Of a stretch of DNA of 10,709 bases, positions 1 to 6,386 are shown piece after piece. The notes below the pieces were generated by a model. That model did not search any database. It was not told the origin of the DNA and saw only the letters and a program-made list of their open reading frames with translations. Location of the stretch: NCBI GenBank assembly GCA_025455445.1, contig JALOMN010000031.1, forward strand, positions 1-10,709, written 5' to 3'. The stretch comes from Cyclobacteriaceae bacterium. Its GTDB lineage: Bacteria > Bacteroidota > Bacteroidia > Cytophagales > Cyclobacteriaceae. Both the position numbers and the translations under genes were made by a program. Numbering within the stretch: the stretch's first letter is position 1; each line of letters opens with the position of its first letter.

Positions 1-912
1 CTCGATGCAATTGTTTTAGCCTGCAGCACAAGACGTGACCCATGGTTTCTTACACGGGCCGGAGTTTTTGAAAAACCTTTTGTAAAGAAAATACTGGGAT
101 TATTGCGCATGAGTCCTGTGTATCGCTTCCGCGATGGATTTAGTACACTCCGCAAGAATGACGAAATGATTAGCAATTGTGTGAACTTGCTTGAAGAAGG
201 ACATGCTATCTTAATTTTTGGTGAAGGAAATCATAATGATAAATTTTACCTACGCCCTTTACAGAAAGGTTTAGCGCGCATCGCAGCAGCTGCAGAAGAA
301 AAAAATCATGGCAAACTTAACGTGAAGATTGTACCAGTTGGTTTACAGTATGATTCACTTACAGAATTTCGCTCGCGCGTATTAGTGACCTTTGGCAAAG
401 CCATCACCGTGCATGAAATCTGGGATGAAGCAAAAAACTATCAGGAGAATCTTGATGCTATTCTGAGCAAAACGGCACAAGAATTAAAACCACTGATGTT
501 GCACATCGACCCCGACCACTATGACCAGAAATATGCTTACTTCAATGCTAACCGCATCATTAAAAACGATCTGATAGAACAACTTAAAGCAGATCAGGAA
601 CTTATAGCACACGCACCGGATACATTTTCTACCGCACAAAAAACTGACATTTCCGATTCGGTGAACATCAATCCCATATACTGGTATGAGCGCCTGAATA
701 ATTTAATTCCCAGAAGTATTATTCACTGGGTATTGAAAAACAAAGTAAAAGATCCACAATTTATCGGCTCACTAAAATATGCCATTGGCATGCTCATAGT
801 ACCAATCAGTTATGCACTGCAAACAGCATTGTGCTATGGCCTTACAGGCTCATCTCTTATTTCCGGAATCTATTTCTGTTCGTTGCCACTGATGGTGTGG
901 TTAAAACGCTAA
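1..912 (+). CDS. PlsC-type lysophospholipid acyltransferase, 5' end missing
   Basis: Frame 1 is open from the first base, so this is the C-terminal 303 residues of a longer protein. It resembles 1-acyl-sn-glycerol-3-phosphate acyltransferases, membrane enzymes that put a second acyl chain on lysophosphatidate in phospholipid synthesis. Visible features are the segment after the catalytic HxxxxD motif (FLTRAGVFEKP, about residues 17-27) and the acyl-acceptor motif as FGEGNHND (74-81), followed by LRPLQKGLARIA (84-95). The family usually has FPEG, so Gly replaces Pro, but the Glu is kept. The HxxxxD motif itself lies upstream of the window. Two hydrophobic segments in the last 44 residues look like membrane helices. 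The stop TAA overlaps the stop of the convergent neighbour. The family is clear; the acyl acceptor is inferred, so I give no symbol. Confidence 0.85.
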   Translation, partial: LDAIVLACSTRRDPWFLTRAGVFEKPFVKKILGLLRMSPVYRFRDGFSTLRKNDEMISNCVNLLEEGHAILIFGEGNHNDKFYLRPLQKGLARIAAAAEEKNHGKLNVKIVPVGLQYDSLTEFRSRVLVTFGKAITVHEIWDEAKNYQENLDAILSKTAQELKPLMLHIDPDHYDQKYAYFNANRIIKNDLIEQLKADQELIAHAPDTFSTAQKTDISDSVNINPIYWYERLNNLIPRSIIHWVLKNKVKDPQFIGSLKYAIGMLIVPISYALQTALCYGLTGSSLISGIYFCSLPLMVWLKR

Positions 913-2249
913 TGAATTTCGCGCTCTGTCATTGTGATACCTAATGTGCTTAACTCATGAAGAACCGGTTCATATATTTCTTTCATTACCGGTATCACTA
1001 CTCCCCTGCTGGTGATTTTATTTTGTAGTAATAACCTGGCGGCAATTCCTAAAGGCAAGCCCACCGTCTTAGCCATGGCAGTTTGTATTTCATTATCACC
1101 CGTTACCGTAAGATAGGACTGAATTTCTTTCTGTTGACCGCGGTGACTAAACAGAAAGCGATGCCACATTACAATAAAATCCTTGTCACCTGGTGCAAGT
1201 TTCCATTTTTTATTAAGGATATGCTCAAGAATTTGTGCCGGTGTGCCACTTGTTAAACCTACCCTTTCATCAGAAAATAATCCACTCCATTTTAATCGGG
1301 TTATTTCTTGCCCGTCTTTTGCCAGTGAAAACAATTTACAAATTGCATCGACCGTATGTTGAGTATTACTACTTACAAGAAATGAGTTTATAAATTCAAT
1401 ATGAGTCATTTGCTCTACACCTTCCATTGCATAGCTGTCGTCACAACAACCCAACTGAACCAATACGTTCCAGGCGCTGCAATAACCTTTGTTACGCAAC
1501 GTTCCGCGAAGCATGGTTTTGATGTTGTGTAAACCATAAGTCTCAAGATATTTTAATGAATCCCGGTTCGCATACCCTTCATATTCTCCAAAGCCAGGTA
1601 CAACTACAGGAGTAATCCTGTTAAATAATTGCTGATAAGGAATGAACTTATAGTGTCCATCCTGAAGAAAGCGTGCAGTGCCTTGTCCGGCCATTACCAC
1701 ATTGCGCGGATTCCAGGTAAATTTATATCTCCATGGGTTTAACGGATCCGTTTCAGGTGCAATTAACCCTCCCGTAAATGACTCAAATGAATTTAATTCT
1801 CCTCCATCTGATTTTATCTTATCAATAATCTGCATCGCACTCATGTGATCGATACCCGGATCGAGTCCACACTCATTTAAAAAAAGAAGATTTTGCGACT
1901 TTGCCTCTTCATTAAAAGATTTCATTTCATCTGACACATAACTGGCGGTAAGCAAATGTTTGCGATAGAGGAGACAAATTTTGGCAACCAGCGGATGCAG
2001 ATTTGCCGGCATTAATGAGATTACTACATCATTTTGTGCGATAGCCTGATGGCTCGCTTGTTCATTTAAGATATTAAACTCTATCGCTTTCACATGAGGA
2101 GAGGGTTCAATCCGTGCCTGAGCTGCTGCGAGTGAGATGTCGCCCACCGTCACAATCCATGAATGTATGGATGCCTGAGCAACCAGGTAGTGTATCAGCG
2201 AAGTGGATGAGCGTCCTGCGCCAAGCACCAGAATTGATTTTTGTTTCAT
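909..2249 (-). CDS. Saccharopine dehydrogenase family protein (saccharopine reductase-like)
   Basis: The predicted 446-residue NAD(P)-dependent oxidoreductase resembles the glutamate-forming saccharopine dehydrogenase (LYS9/LKR-SDH type), which interconverts saccharopine with aminoadipate semialdehyde and glutamate in lysine metabolism. The N-terminus has a Rossmann nucleotide-binding motif, ILVLGAGRSS (residues 6-15). The family hallmarks are SLMPANLHPLVAK (78-90), TASYVSDEM (101-109) and NECGLDPGIDHM (125-136), followed by a glycine-rich GGL.APE segment and a PxxYKFTW-like stretch typical of saccharopine reductase. The frame stays open upstream to 2411, but those 54 codons do not look like this family and would run into cdd, so I chose the ATG at 2247-2249 directly before the Rossmann strand. 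It diverges from cdd. The direction of the pathway (lysine breakdown or synthesis) cannot be told from the sequence. Confidence 0.88.
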   Translation of the reverse strand: MKQKSILVLGAGRSSTSLIHYLVAQASIHSWIVTVGDISLAAAQARIEPSPHVKAIEFNILNEQASHQAIAQNDVVISLMPANLHPLVAKICLLYRKHLLTASYVSDEMKSFNEEAKSQNLLFLNECGLDPGIDHMSAMQIIDKIKSDGGELNSFESFTGGLIAPETDPLNPWRYKFTWNPRNVVMAGQGTARFLQDGHYKFIPYQQLFNRITPVVVPGFGEYEGYANRDSLKYLETYGLHNIKTMLRGTLRNKGYCSAWNVLVQLGCCDDSYAMEGVEQMTHIEFINSFLVSSNTQHTVDAICKLFSLAKDGQEITRLKWSGLFSDERVGLTSGTPAQILEHILNKKWKLAPGDKDFIVMWHRFLFSHRGQQKEIQSYLTVTGDNEIQTAMAKTVGLPLGIAARLLLQNKITSRGVVIPVMKEIYEPVLHELSTLGITMTEREIH

Positions 2250-2291
2250 ATCTAAAAGAAAATCGAAATTAATGGATTTATCTCTTAATAT

Positions 2292-2322
2292 TTTCGTGTG
2301 TAGCGTGAGTTTCTTACCTTTC
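2292..2322 (+). promoter_or_regulatory. Possible Bacteroidota promoter upstream of cdd
   Basis: TTTC at 2292-2295, a 19-base spacer and TACCTTTC at 2315-2322 resemble the Bacteroidota TTTG-N19-TAnnTTTG pattern, with one mismatch in each element. It lies about 60 bases before the cdd start. The match is weak and could be chance in AT-rich intergenic DNA. Confidence 0.2.
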
Positions 2323-2374
2323 TTGTGTTCATAGCATAACTTAAAGATTATTGAATTGCAGACACGGATTAAAT

Positions 2375-2378
2375 GGAG
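2375..2378 (+). promoter_or_regulatory. Shine-Dalgarno-like GGAG deciding the cdd start
   Basis: GGAG stands six bases before the ATG at 2385, which is ideal spacing. It overlaps the alternative in-frame ATG at 2373, which has no such site. This is the clearest Shine-Dalgarno-like site I see in the window and it favours the start at 2385. Confidence 0.45.
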
Positions 2379-2384
2379 CTCTCT

Positions 2385-2855
2385 ATGAAAAATATTCAAA
2401 CATTTAAACATCTTGATGACCTGGATACTGAATCAAAGTACCTGGTGCATAAAGCAAAAGATGCCGCTCACATCGCCTACGCTCCTTATTCAAAGTTTCA
2501 TGTTGGAGCTGCGGTGATCTTAGACGATGGTACCCTTGTAACGGGTTCTAATCAGGAAAATTCATCATATCCACTAAGCATGTGTGCTGAGCGTGTAGTG
2601 CTTTATACGGTGGCCACCCAATACCCTGCCCGCAAGATCATGAAAATGGCGGTGGTAGCACATCGAAAGAATCACAAAGAGTTGGTTCCGGCTACCTCAT
2701 GCGGAGCCTGCAGGCAAGTGATGAGTGAGTTTGAAGAGCGGCAAGAACAGGCTTTTGAAGTAGTAATGCACAGCGCTTCGGACGAATGGCTCAAATGCAC
2801 TTCGGCACAAGACATGTTACCCTATGCATTCAAGCGAAATAATCTGATTGATTAA
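2385..2855 (+). CDS. cdd: Cytidine deaminase
   Basis: A 156-residue cytosolic zinc enzyme that deaminates cytidine and deoxycytidine to uridine and deoxyuridine in pyrimidine salvage. The sequence shows the AYAPYSKFHVGAAV substrate-loop region (residues 31-44), NQEN (56-59), the zinc/catalytic motif CAER (67-70, Cys67 as ligand and Glu69 as proton shuttle) and SCGACRQ (105-111, Cys106 and Cys109 as ligands). Three cysteine ligands and the length fit the homotetrameric class rather than the longer dimeric E. coli form. The family usually reads PCGxCRQ, so Ser replaces the Pro. An in-frame ATG at 2373 would add four residues; I prefer 2385 because of the GGAG before it. It diverges from the saccharopine dehydrogenase gene with about 135 bases between starts. 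Confidence 0.95.
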   Translation: MKNIQTFKHLDDLDTESKYLVHKAKDAAHIAYAPYSKFHVGAAVILDDGTLVTGSNQENSSYPLSMCAERVVLYTVATQYPARKIMKMAVVAHRKNHKELVPATSCGACRQVMSEFEERQEQAFEVVMHSASDEWLKCTSAQDMLPYAFKRNNLID

Positions 2856-2912
2856 AGTAACCATCAAGAAAATATTTTGAATTAATTTGAATTTCACCTT
2901 AACATTCGCACC

Positions 2913-3275
2913 GTGGAAAACTTAGTTATAACAGGCACAGAAACAACTCCGCAAATCACTTTTACAAAGGAAACCGGTACGTTGCTGATTGAAGGAAAAT
3001 CTCTGGTGGATGATGCTAAAACATTTTACAAACCGGTATTGGATTGGTTGAGTAAATACAGCAAAGATCCAGCGAAACAAACAGAATTGGTGATCAAACT
3101 TGAGTACCTGAACACCGACACCTCCAAGCAATTTCTTGATCTTTTCAACCAGCTTGAGAAAGTTCCTAATGCCAGGGTGGTCTGGAATTTCTCTGATGAA
3201 GATGAGGATATGGAAGAAATGGGACAGGAACTGGCAGAACTGGTTACCATACCATTTGAAATGCGAAGCATGTGA
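2913..3275 (+). CDS. SiaC family regulatory phosphoprotein (DUF1987)
   Basis: A 120-residue cytosolic protein matching the DUF1987/SiaC pattern along its whole length: a TPQITFTKETGTLLIEGKS strand region (12-30), FYKPVLDWL (38-46), LEYLNTDTSK (63-72), and the acidic SDEDEDMEEMGQELAEL stretch (94-110). In Pseudomonas aeruginosa, SiaC is phosphorylated on Thr68 by the kinase SiaB, dephosphorylated by the phosphatase SiaA, and in unphosphorylated form activates the diguanylate cyclase SiaD. The equivalent threonine here is Thr68 in the YLNTDTS motif. That this protein is part of a partner-switching signal is inferred from the family, because no siaA, siaB or cyclase gene lies in the window. The start is GTG, as no ATG precedes the conserved part. 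It lies 57 bases after cdd and may be co-transcribed with it. Confidence 0.85.
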   Translation: MENLVITGTETTPQITFTKETGTLLIEGKSLVDDAKTFYKPVLDWLSKYSKDPAKQTELVIKLEYLNTDTSKQFLDLFNQLEKVPNARVVWNFSDEDEDMEEMGQELAELVTIPFEMRSM

Positions 3276-3348
3276 GAGCACAATACCTGCTGGCCTGACT
3301 GGTGGATAGAATAGCTCACTAACCTTCTGATAGTATTGTATCAAGGCC

Positions 3349-3379
3349 TTTGCTGATGCCAACCGAATTTGTATTTTTG
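3349..3379 (+). promoter_or_regulatory. Bacteroidota-type promoter of the lipoprotein/secreted protein unit
   Basis: TTTG at 3349-3352, a 19-base spacer and TATTTTTG at 3372-3379 match the Bacteroidota housekeeping consensus TTTG-N19-TAnnTTTG exactly. Transcription would be expected to begin near 3385, leaving a leader of about 17 bases before the ATG at 3403. It is the best promoter match I see in the window. Confidence 0.6.
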
Positions 3380-3402
3380 TTAGAACACCCTTTAACAAAC
3401 CA

Positions 3403-4293
3403 ATGAGAATCAGCATCGTAACACTCATTTTCATTCTGCTTTTCAGTTGCTCCGCAGAAAAAAAGACAGAAGACAAAGAATTTCTTGAAAGCCTGGAGAA
3501 CAACGCTTCTGCCAGTGGCGTTGATGAACAACTTATCAACTCGATACTTAACCAGATTCCAAGCCCCCTCGAAATTTCCGTTATCCTTAAGCATACCGGC
3601 TCAGTCTTTAACAGCGCGATGTTAAACTCCACTGACAATGCCTCGAAGTACAACACCAACTTCAAAAAGGCAATCAATCTGGGTATATATGGAACAGACT
3701 TAGGATACACCAATATTTTTGGTCAAAGTCAACAAGGCATTAAGTATATCACAACCATTAAATCTTTGGCCAATGATTTAAATATCGGTCAGTTTTTTGA
3801 TGTGGAAACTATTGCCCGCCTTGCCTCCAATAGCAAAAACCTTGATTCGCTTCTGCTGATTACAACCCAGAACTTCAACTCAATTAATCATTACCTGCAA
3901 TCACAGGGGCGTGACAACTTAAGTGTGCTATTGCTTACCGGTGGATGGCTCGAAGCCATGCAGATTACTTGCCAGACCGCAGCAAAAAAACCAACTAAAG
4001 AATTATTCGACACAATAGGGGAACAAAAAATTATTCTGGAGCAAATCTTATTACTTTTCAGCTTTTATGAGAACGATGCAAATATGGCCAGTATCTCAGA
4101 AGACTTGAAGTTATTAAAAACCGCTTATGAAAAAGTGGTGATTAATTACACCTATAAAGAATCTACGATGGAAATTGTGAATGGCGTTGCCGTAATAAAA
4201 GACAACAGCTCTACTACTATTGATATTACTCCTGATAATGTGAAAGAGATTCAGGATTTAGTGAACACCATCAGAAATAAAATTATCAATTAA
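3403..4293 (+). CDS. Conserved Bacteroidota-type predicted lipoprotein, function unknown
   Basis: A 296-residue protein beginning with a lipoprotein signal peptide: Arg2, a hydrophobic run (residues 4-14) and the lipobox LFSC with Cys16 as the lipidated residue. After a charged linker (AEKKTEDKE) the rest is mostly helical, rich in Asn, Ile, Leu and Ser, without further membrane segments. Stretches such as SPLEISVILKHTG (54-66), NLGIYGTDLGY and LLLTGGWLEAM look like conserved cores of a family I recall only as a Bacteroidota hypothetical protein. I know no enzymatic motif in it. It has its own promoter-like site just upstream and is followed after 18 bases by a small secreted protein gene, so the two probably form one transcript. 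Likely location is the periplasm or outer membrane, anchored by lipid. Function is not assignable. Confidence 0.8.
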   Translation: MRISIVTLIFILLFSCSAEKKTEDKEFLESLENNASASGVDEQLINSILNQIPSPLEISVILKHTGSVFNSAMLNSTDNASKYNTNFKKAINLGIYGTDLGYTNIFGQSQQGIKYITTIKSLANDLNIGQFFDVETIARLASNSKNLDSLLLITTQNFNSINHYLQSQGRDNLSVLLLTGGWLEAMQITCQTAAKKPTKELFDTIGEQKIILEQILLLFSFYENDANMASISEDLKLLKTAYEKVVINYTYKESTMEIVNGVAVIKDNSSTTIDITPDNVKEIQDLVNTIRNKIIN

Positions 4294-4311
4294 AAAAATA
4301 AACCGGTGATT

Positions 4312-4737
4312 ATGAAAATCAACCTCGTTCTAATTGTCATTTTAGCTTTTTTCTATATCAGTGCCGTTGATGTTCCTCAAACATGCAACTCCGAAAGCTT
4401 TGCCGATGAGTGCGTGCCTAAACTTACAACCGGATTTAACTTTTTAAAGAGTTATAAAATAGATGGCACTGCGAAAGATAAAGTCGAATACAGCTATGTA
4501 TTTACCAAGGGCACACAATATTTTATTAACCTGTGTAATAGCGGTGCCGCAACGGATGGTATCGTAGTTAATATTTTCGACAAGGAAAGAAATAAAGTCG
4601 CCTCAAATAAAATCAGCGGACAATATGTATCTGCCATCTCTTTTCCGTGCAACGCTACCGGCATATATTATATTCAGTACACATTTGATGAGCCCTCAGG
4701 CCATTGTGGCGGAAGTGCCATGGGATTTAAGAGATAA
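4312..4737 (+). CDS. Small secreted cysteine-containing protein, function unknown
   Basis: A 141-residue protein with a Sec signal peptide (Lys2, hydrophobic residues 4-16, probable cleavage after Ala18). The mature part of about 123 residues has five cysteines (25, 34, 75, 113, 132), suggesting disulfides in the periplasm or outside. It is rich in beta-type sequence: YSYVFTKGTQYFINLC (60-75), GIVVNIFDKERNKVAS (83-98) and GIYYIQYTF (117-125). That order of strands resembles the small beta-sandwich of pre-peptidase C-terminal (PPC) domains, but this is a visual resemblance only. A GTG at 4306 is in frame; I chose the ATG at 4312, which gives a normal signal peptide. It follows the lipoprotein gene by 18 bases and is closed by an intrinsic terminator. 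I do not recognise a named family. Confidence 0.75.
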   Translation: MKINLVLIVILAFFYISAVDVPQTCNSESFADECVPKLTTGFNFLKSYKIDGTAKDKVEYSYVFTKGTQYFINLCNSGAATDGIVVNIFDKERNKVASNKISGQYVSAISFPCNATGIYYIQYTFDEPSGHCGGSAMGFKR

Positions 4738-4758
4738 TATTCACTAACTTTTATCACA

Positions 4759-4794
4759 CGGCTATTGGTGTTAATCCGATAGCCGTTTTTATTT
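4759..4794 (+). terminator. Strong intrinsic terminator after the secreted protein gene
   Basis: A 10-base-pair stem (4759-4768 with 4776-4785, core CGGCTAT/ATAGCCG, one G-T wobble) encloses a 7-base loop and is followed directly by TTTTTATTT. It begins 21 bases after the stop of the secreted protein gene and ends six bases before the ATG of the esterase gene. Confidence 0.88.
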
Positions 4795-4800
4795 ACACTT

Positions 4801-5466
4801 ATGGCTACCACCGAACATACACTAAAAGTTGAATTTCAGGCACGATACTATACGTTAGGAAACCTGAACGCCAACACCCGGAATATCTGGTTCGTGTTGC
4901 ATGGATATGGCCAGCTTGCCCAATATTTCATTAAGAAATTTAATACGCTTGAAAAAGAAGGCATCTATGTTATTGCTCCCGAAGGCTTATCAAAATTCTA
5001 CCTTGAAGATGTTACCTCCAGAAGCCGATCTGGCAATCAACGAGTAGGAGCCACCTGGATGACGCGGGAAAACAGGCAAACCGATATTGTAAATTATGTG
5101 AATTACTTAAATCAAGTATATGACCGCTGTGTCCCGAAAAACTTTAATGGAATGATAACGGTTTTTGGTTTTTCGCAAGGTGCAGCTACGGCTGCGCGAT
5201 GGGTTATTGACAAACATATTAAATTTGATCAATTAATTACATGGTGTGGTATCTTGCCGGAAGACATGAATTTTGAAGCAGCTTCAGAAATTTTTAAAAA
5301 TAAAAAGGTGATGGTGGTGATGGGTAAATCAGATCCCTACCTTAGTGATGAAAAGTTAAATGAAATGACAACCATACACGAACGCTTAAAAATTAAACCA
5401 ACACTCATAGCGTTTGAGGGAGGGCACGAAATACCTCATGATGTATTGCATACACTTGTTGAATAA
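4801..5466 (+). CDS. Alpha/beta-hydrolase, phospholipase/carboxylesterase type
   Basis: A 221-residue cytosolic alpha/beta-hydrolase without signal peptide. Visible features are the oxyanion-hole strand WFVLHGYGQ (30-38), the nucleophile elbow GFSQG (123-127, Ser125), a putative acid at Asp178 in GKSDPY and the catalytic His209 in FEGGHEIP. Spacing and size fit the phospholipase/carboxylesterase (PF02230-like) group, which cleaves carboxyl esters of small or acylated substrates; the true substrate is unknown. The start is the first ATG, close to the first conserved strand. No Shine-Dalgarno is visible and the leader is almost entirely the preceding terminator, so its promoter is unclear. It is convergent with the SirB1-like gene, with 13 bases between the stops. 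Confidence 0.85.
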   Translation: MATTEHTLKVEFQARYYTLGNLNANTRNIWFVLHGYGQLAQYFIKKFNTLEKEGIYVIAPEGLSKFYLEDVTSRSRSGNQRVGATWMTRENRQTDIVNYVNYLNQVYDRCVPKNFNGMITVFGFSQGAATAARWVIDKHIKFDQLITWCGILPEDMNFEAASEIFKNKKVMVVMGKSDPYLSDEKLNEMTTIHERLKIKPTLIAFEGGHEIPHDVLHTLVE

Positions 5467-5479
5467 AAAGACTTATCGA

Positions 5480-6331
5480 TTACACACCAAGTTCACCTCC
5501 ACCCGATATTTCAACAAGCAAAAGTTTTACTTCTTCAGCTTTTGCATGCTCACCCAGTTTTTCAAATGACAGCACGAGATTTCTGAGTGTTCGTTGAATT
5601 ATTTCGAGAGTTGTGCATGCCTCGTAAAATGAAGTTTGAGGCACCAGGTGCAATTCATTTATATAGTTCTCGATATCCTGCCTCGAAAAGATCAGTCCAC
5701 GATTAAAGGCATTTATATAAAAGTGATGATTTGCATCTTTATATGTTAGAATGAAGAGGTTGGGAAGATTCACACCTTGCACCGGAAGCTTAAGCTTTTG
5801 TGCAATCAACATGTAGATTACACATAATGTGATAGGATTACCCTTACGACTTTCCAGCACAATGTTTATCATTGAGTTTCCGGGAGAGTGAAAGTTTTTT
5901 GTATTGGCGCCAAATTTCAGCTTATTGAAAAATACACTATTGATTAGTTTGACCTGATCCAACGGATATAAATCCGGTCTGAATTCTAACCATGTGTCGT
6001 AGTAAATCTGCTCTAAATCCTGCCTTAACTTTTCTAACTCCAAATCAGGATATTGATAGGTGGCAACCAGCCACATTCCGGTTAGTAAATCTTTATTTTC
6101 TGATTGATACCATTCTTTGAGACGCTCTCTCAATAAATCGTATTGAAGCGTATGTATTAATTCTTCTATGCGGCTCTGCACAGTTGGATTGAGCGAGCTC
6201 TCCCATTCCTTTTCTAAAAAAGGAATGGCTTCTTTGCCTATTGATAAAATCTTTTCTTCAACGTGAGCGGTAACTTGTTTATCGTCATCGTCTAAAAGAG
6301 AAACCAATGCTTTTAACTCACTTTCTGTCAT
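5480..6331 (-). CDS. SirB1/transglutaminase-like superfamily protein
   Basis: A 283-residue predicted cytosolic protein. The N-terminal 65 residues look like HEAT-type helical pairs (for example EEKILSIGKEAIPFLEKEW, 25-43). The middle and C-terminal part matches the SirB1 (Transglut_core2) pattern: LESRKGNPITLCVIYMLIAQ (159-178), KLPVQGVNLPNLFIL (181-195), HFYINAFNRGLIFS (203-216) and a C-terminal helical repeat region (about 239-275). Relatives I recall often have a His in the PGHF/PQHF position and an Asp in the IDPF position; here these read PNLF and INAF, while Cys170 is present. It is therefore doubtful that it is an active cysteine peptidase-like enzyme. The role of the family is not well defined. 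The start is ATG at 6329-6331. It is last in the probable operon, 55 bases after the carboxyltransferase gene. Confidence 0.8.
   Translation of the reverse strand: MTESELKALVSLLDDDDKQVTAHVEEKILSIGKEAIPFLEKEWESSLNPTVQSRIEELIHTLQYDLLRERLKEWYQSENKDLLTGMWLVATYQYPDLELEKLRQDLEQIYYDTWLEFRPDLYPLDQVKLINSVFFNKLKFGANTKNFHSPGNSMINIVLESRKGNPITLCVIYMLIAQKLKLPVQGVNLPNLFILTYKDANHHFYINAFNRGLIFSRQDIENYINELHLVPQTSFYEACTTLEIIQRTLRNLVLSFEKLGEHAKAEEVKLLLVEISGGGELGV
6203..6228. repeat. Perfect 11-bp inverted repeat with 4-base loop
   Basis: CCATTCCTTTT (6203-6213) and its exact reverse complement (6218-6228) flank the loop CTAA. It lies inside the SirB1-like gene, covering about codons 35-43 of that protein, so it would form a hairpin near the 5' end of its coding sequence. 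No U-tract follows, so it is not an intrinsic terminator. Confidence 0.7.
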
Positions 6332-6386
6332 CAATACAAGAATAAAAAAATAATTATTCTAACACACTAGTTTTTACAAGTGATTG

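Noticed and set aside
2250..2411. N-terminal extension of the saccharopine dehydrogenase frame up to 2411.
   Set aside because: The extra 54 residues do not resemble the family, would overlap the cdd start, and the Rossmann strand follows directly after the ATG at 2249.
2856..2912. A possible promoter before the siaC-like gene (TTG, then TATTTTG).
   Set aside because: The -7 element lacks one spacer base and the spacing is 22; the gene may be read from the cdd transcript. The match is too weak to list.
3276..3348. Possible hairpin with GTGAG and CTCAC arms after the siaC-like gene.
   Set aside because: Only five base pairs with a loop of more than 30 bases and no U-tract; not a credible terminator.
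2922..3713. A 263-codon minus-strand open frame covering the siaC-like gene and the start of the lipoprotein gene, with smaller minus-strand frames beside it.
   Set aside because: The translation is low in recognisable motifs and mirrors two well-supported + strand genes. It would also cross the good promoter at 3349-3379.
5786..5797. Twelve-base perfect palindrome made of two AAGCTT units.
   Set aside because: It encodes the Lys-Leu-Lys-Leu of the SirB1-like protein with repeated codons and has no loop or flanking pairing; it is a coding coincidence.
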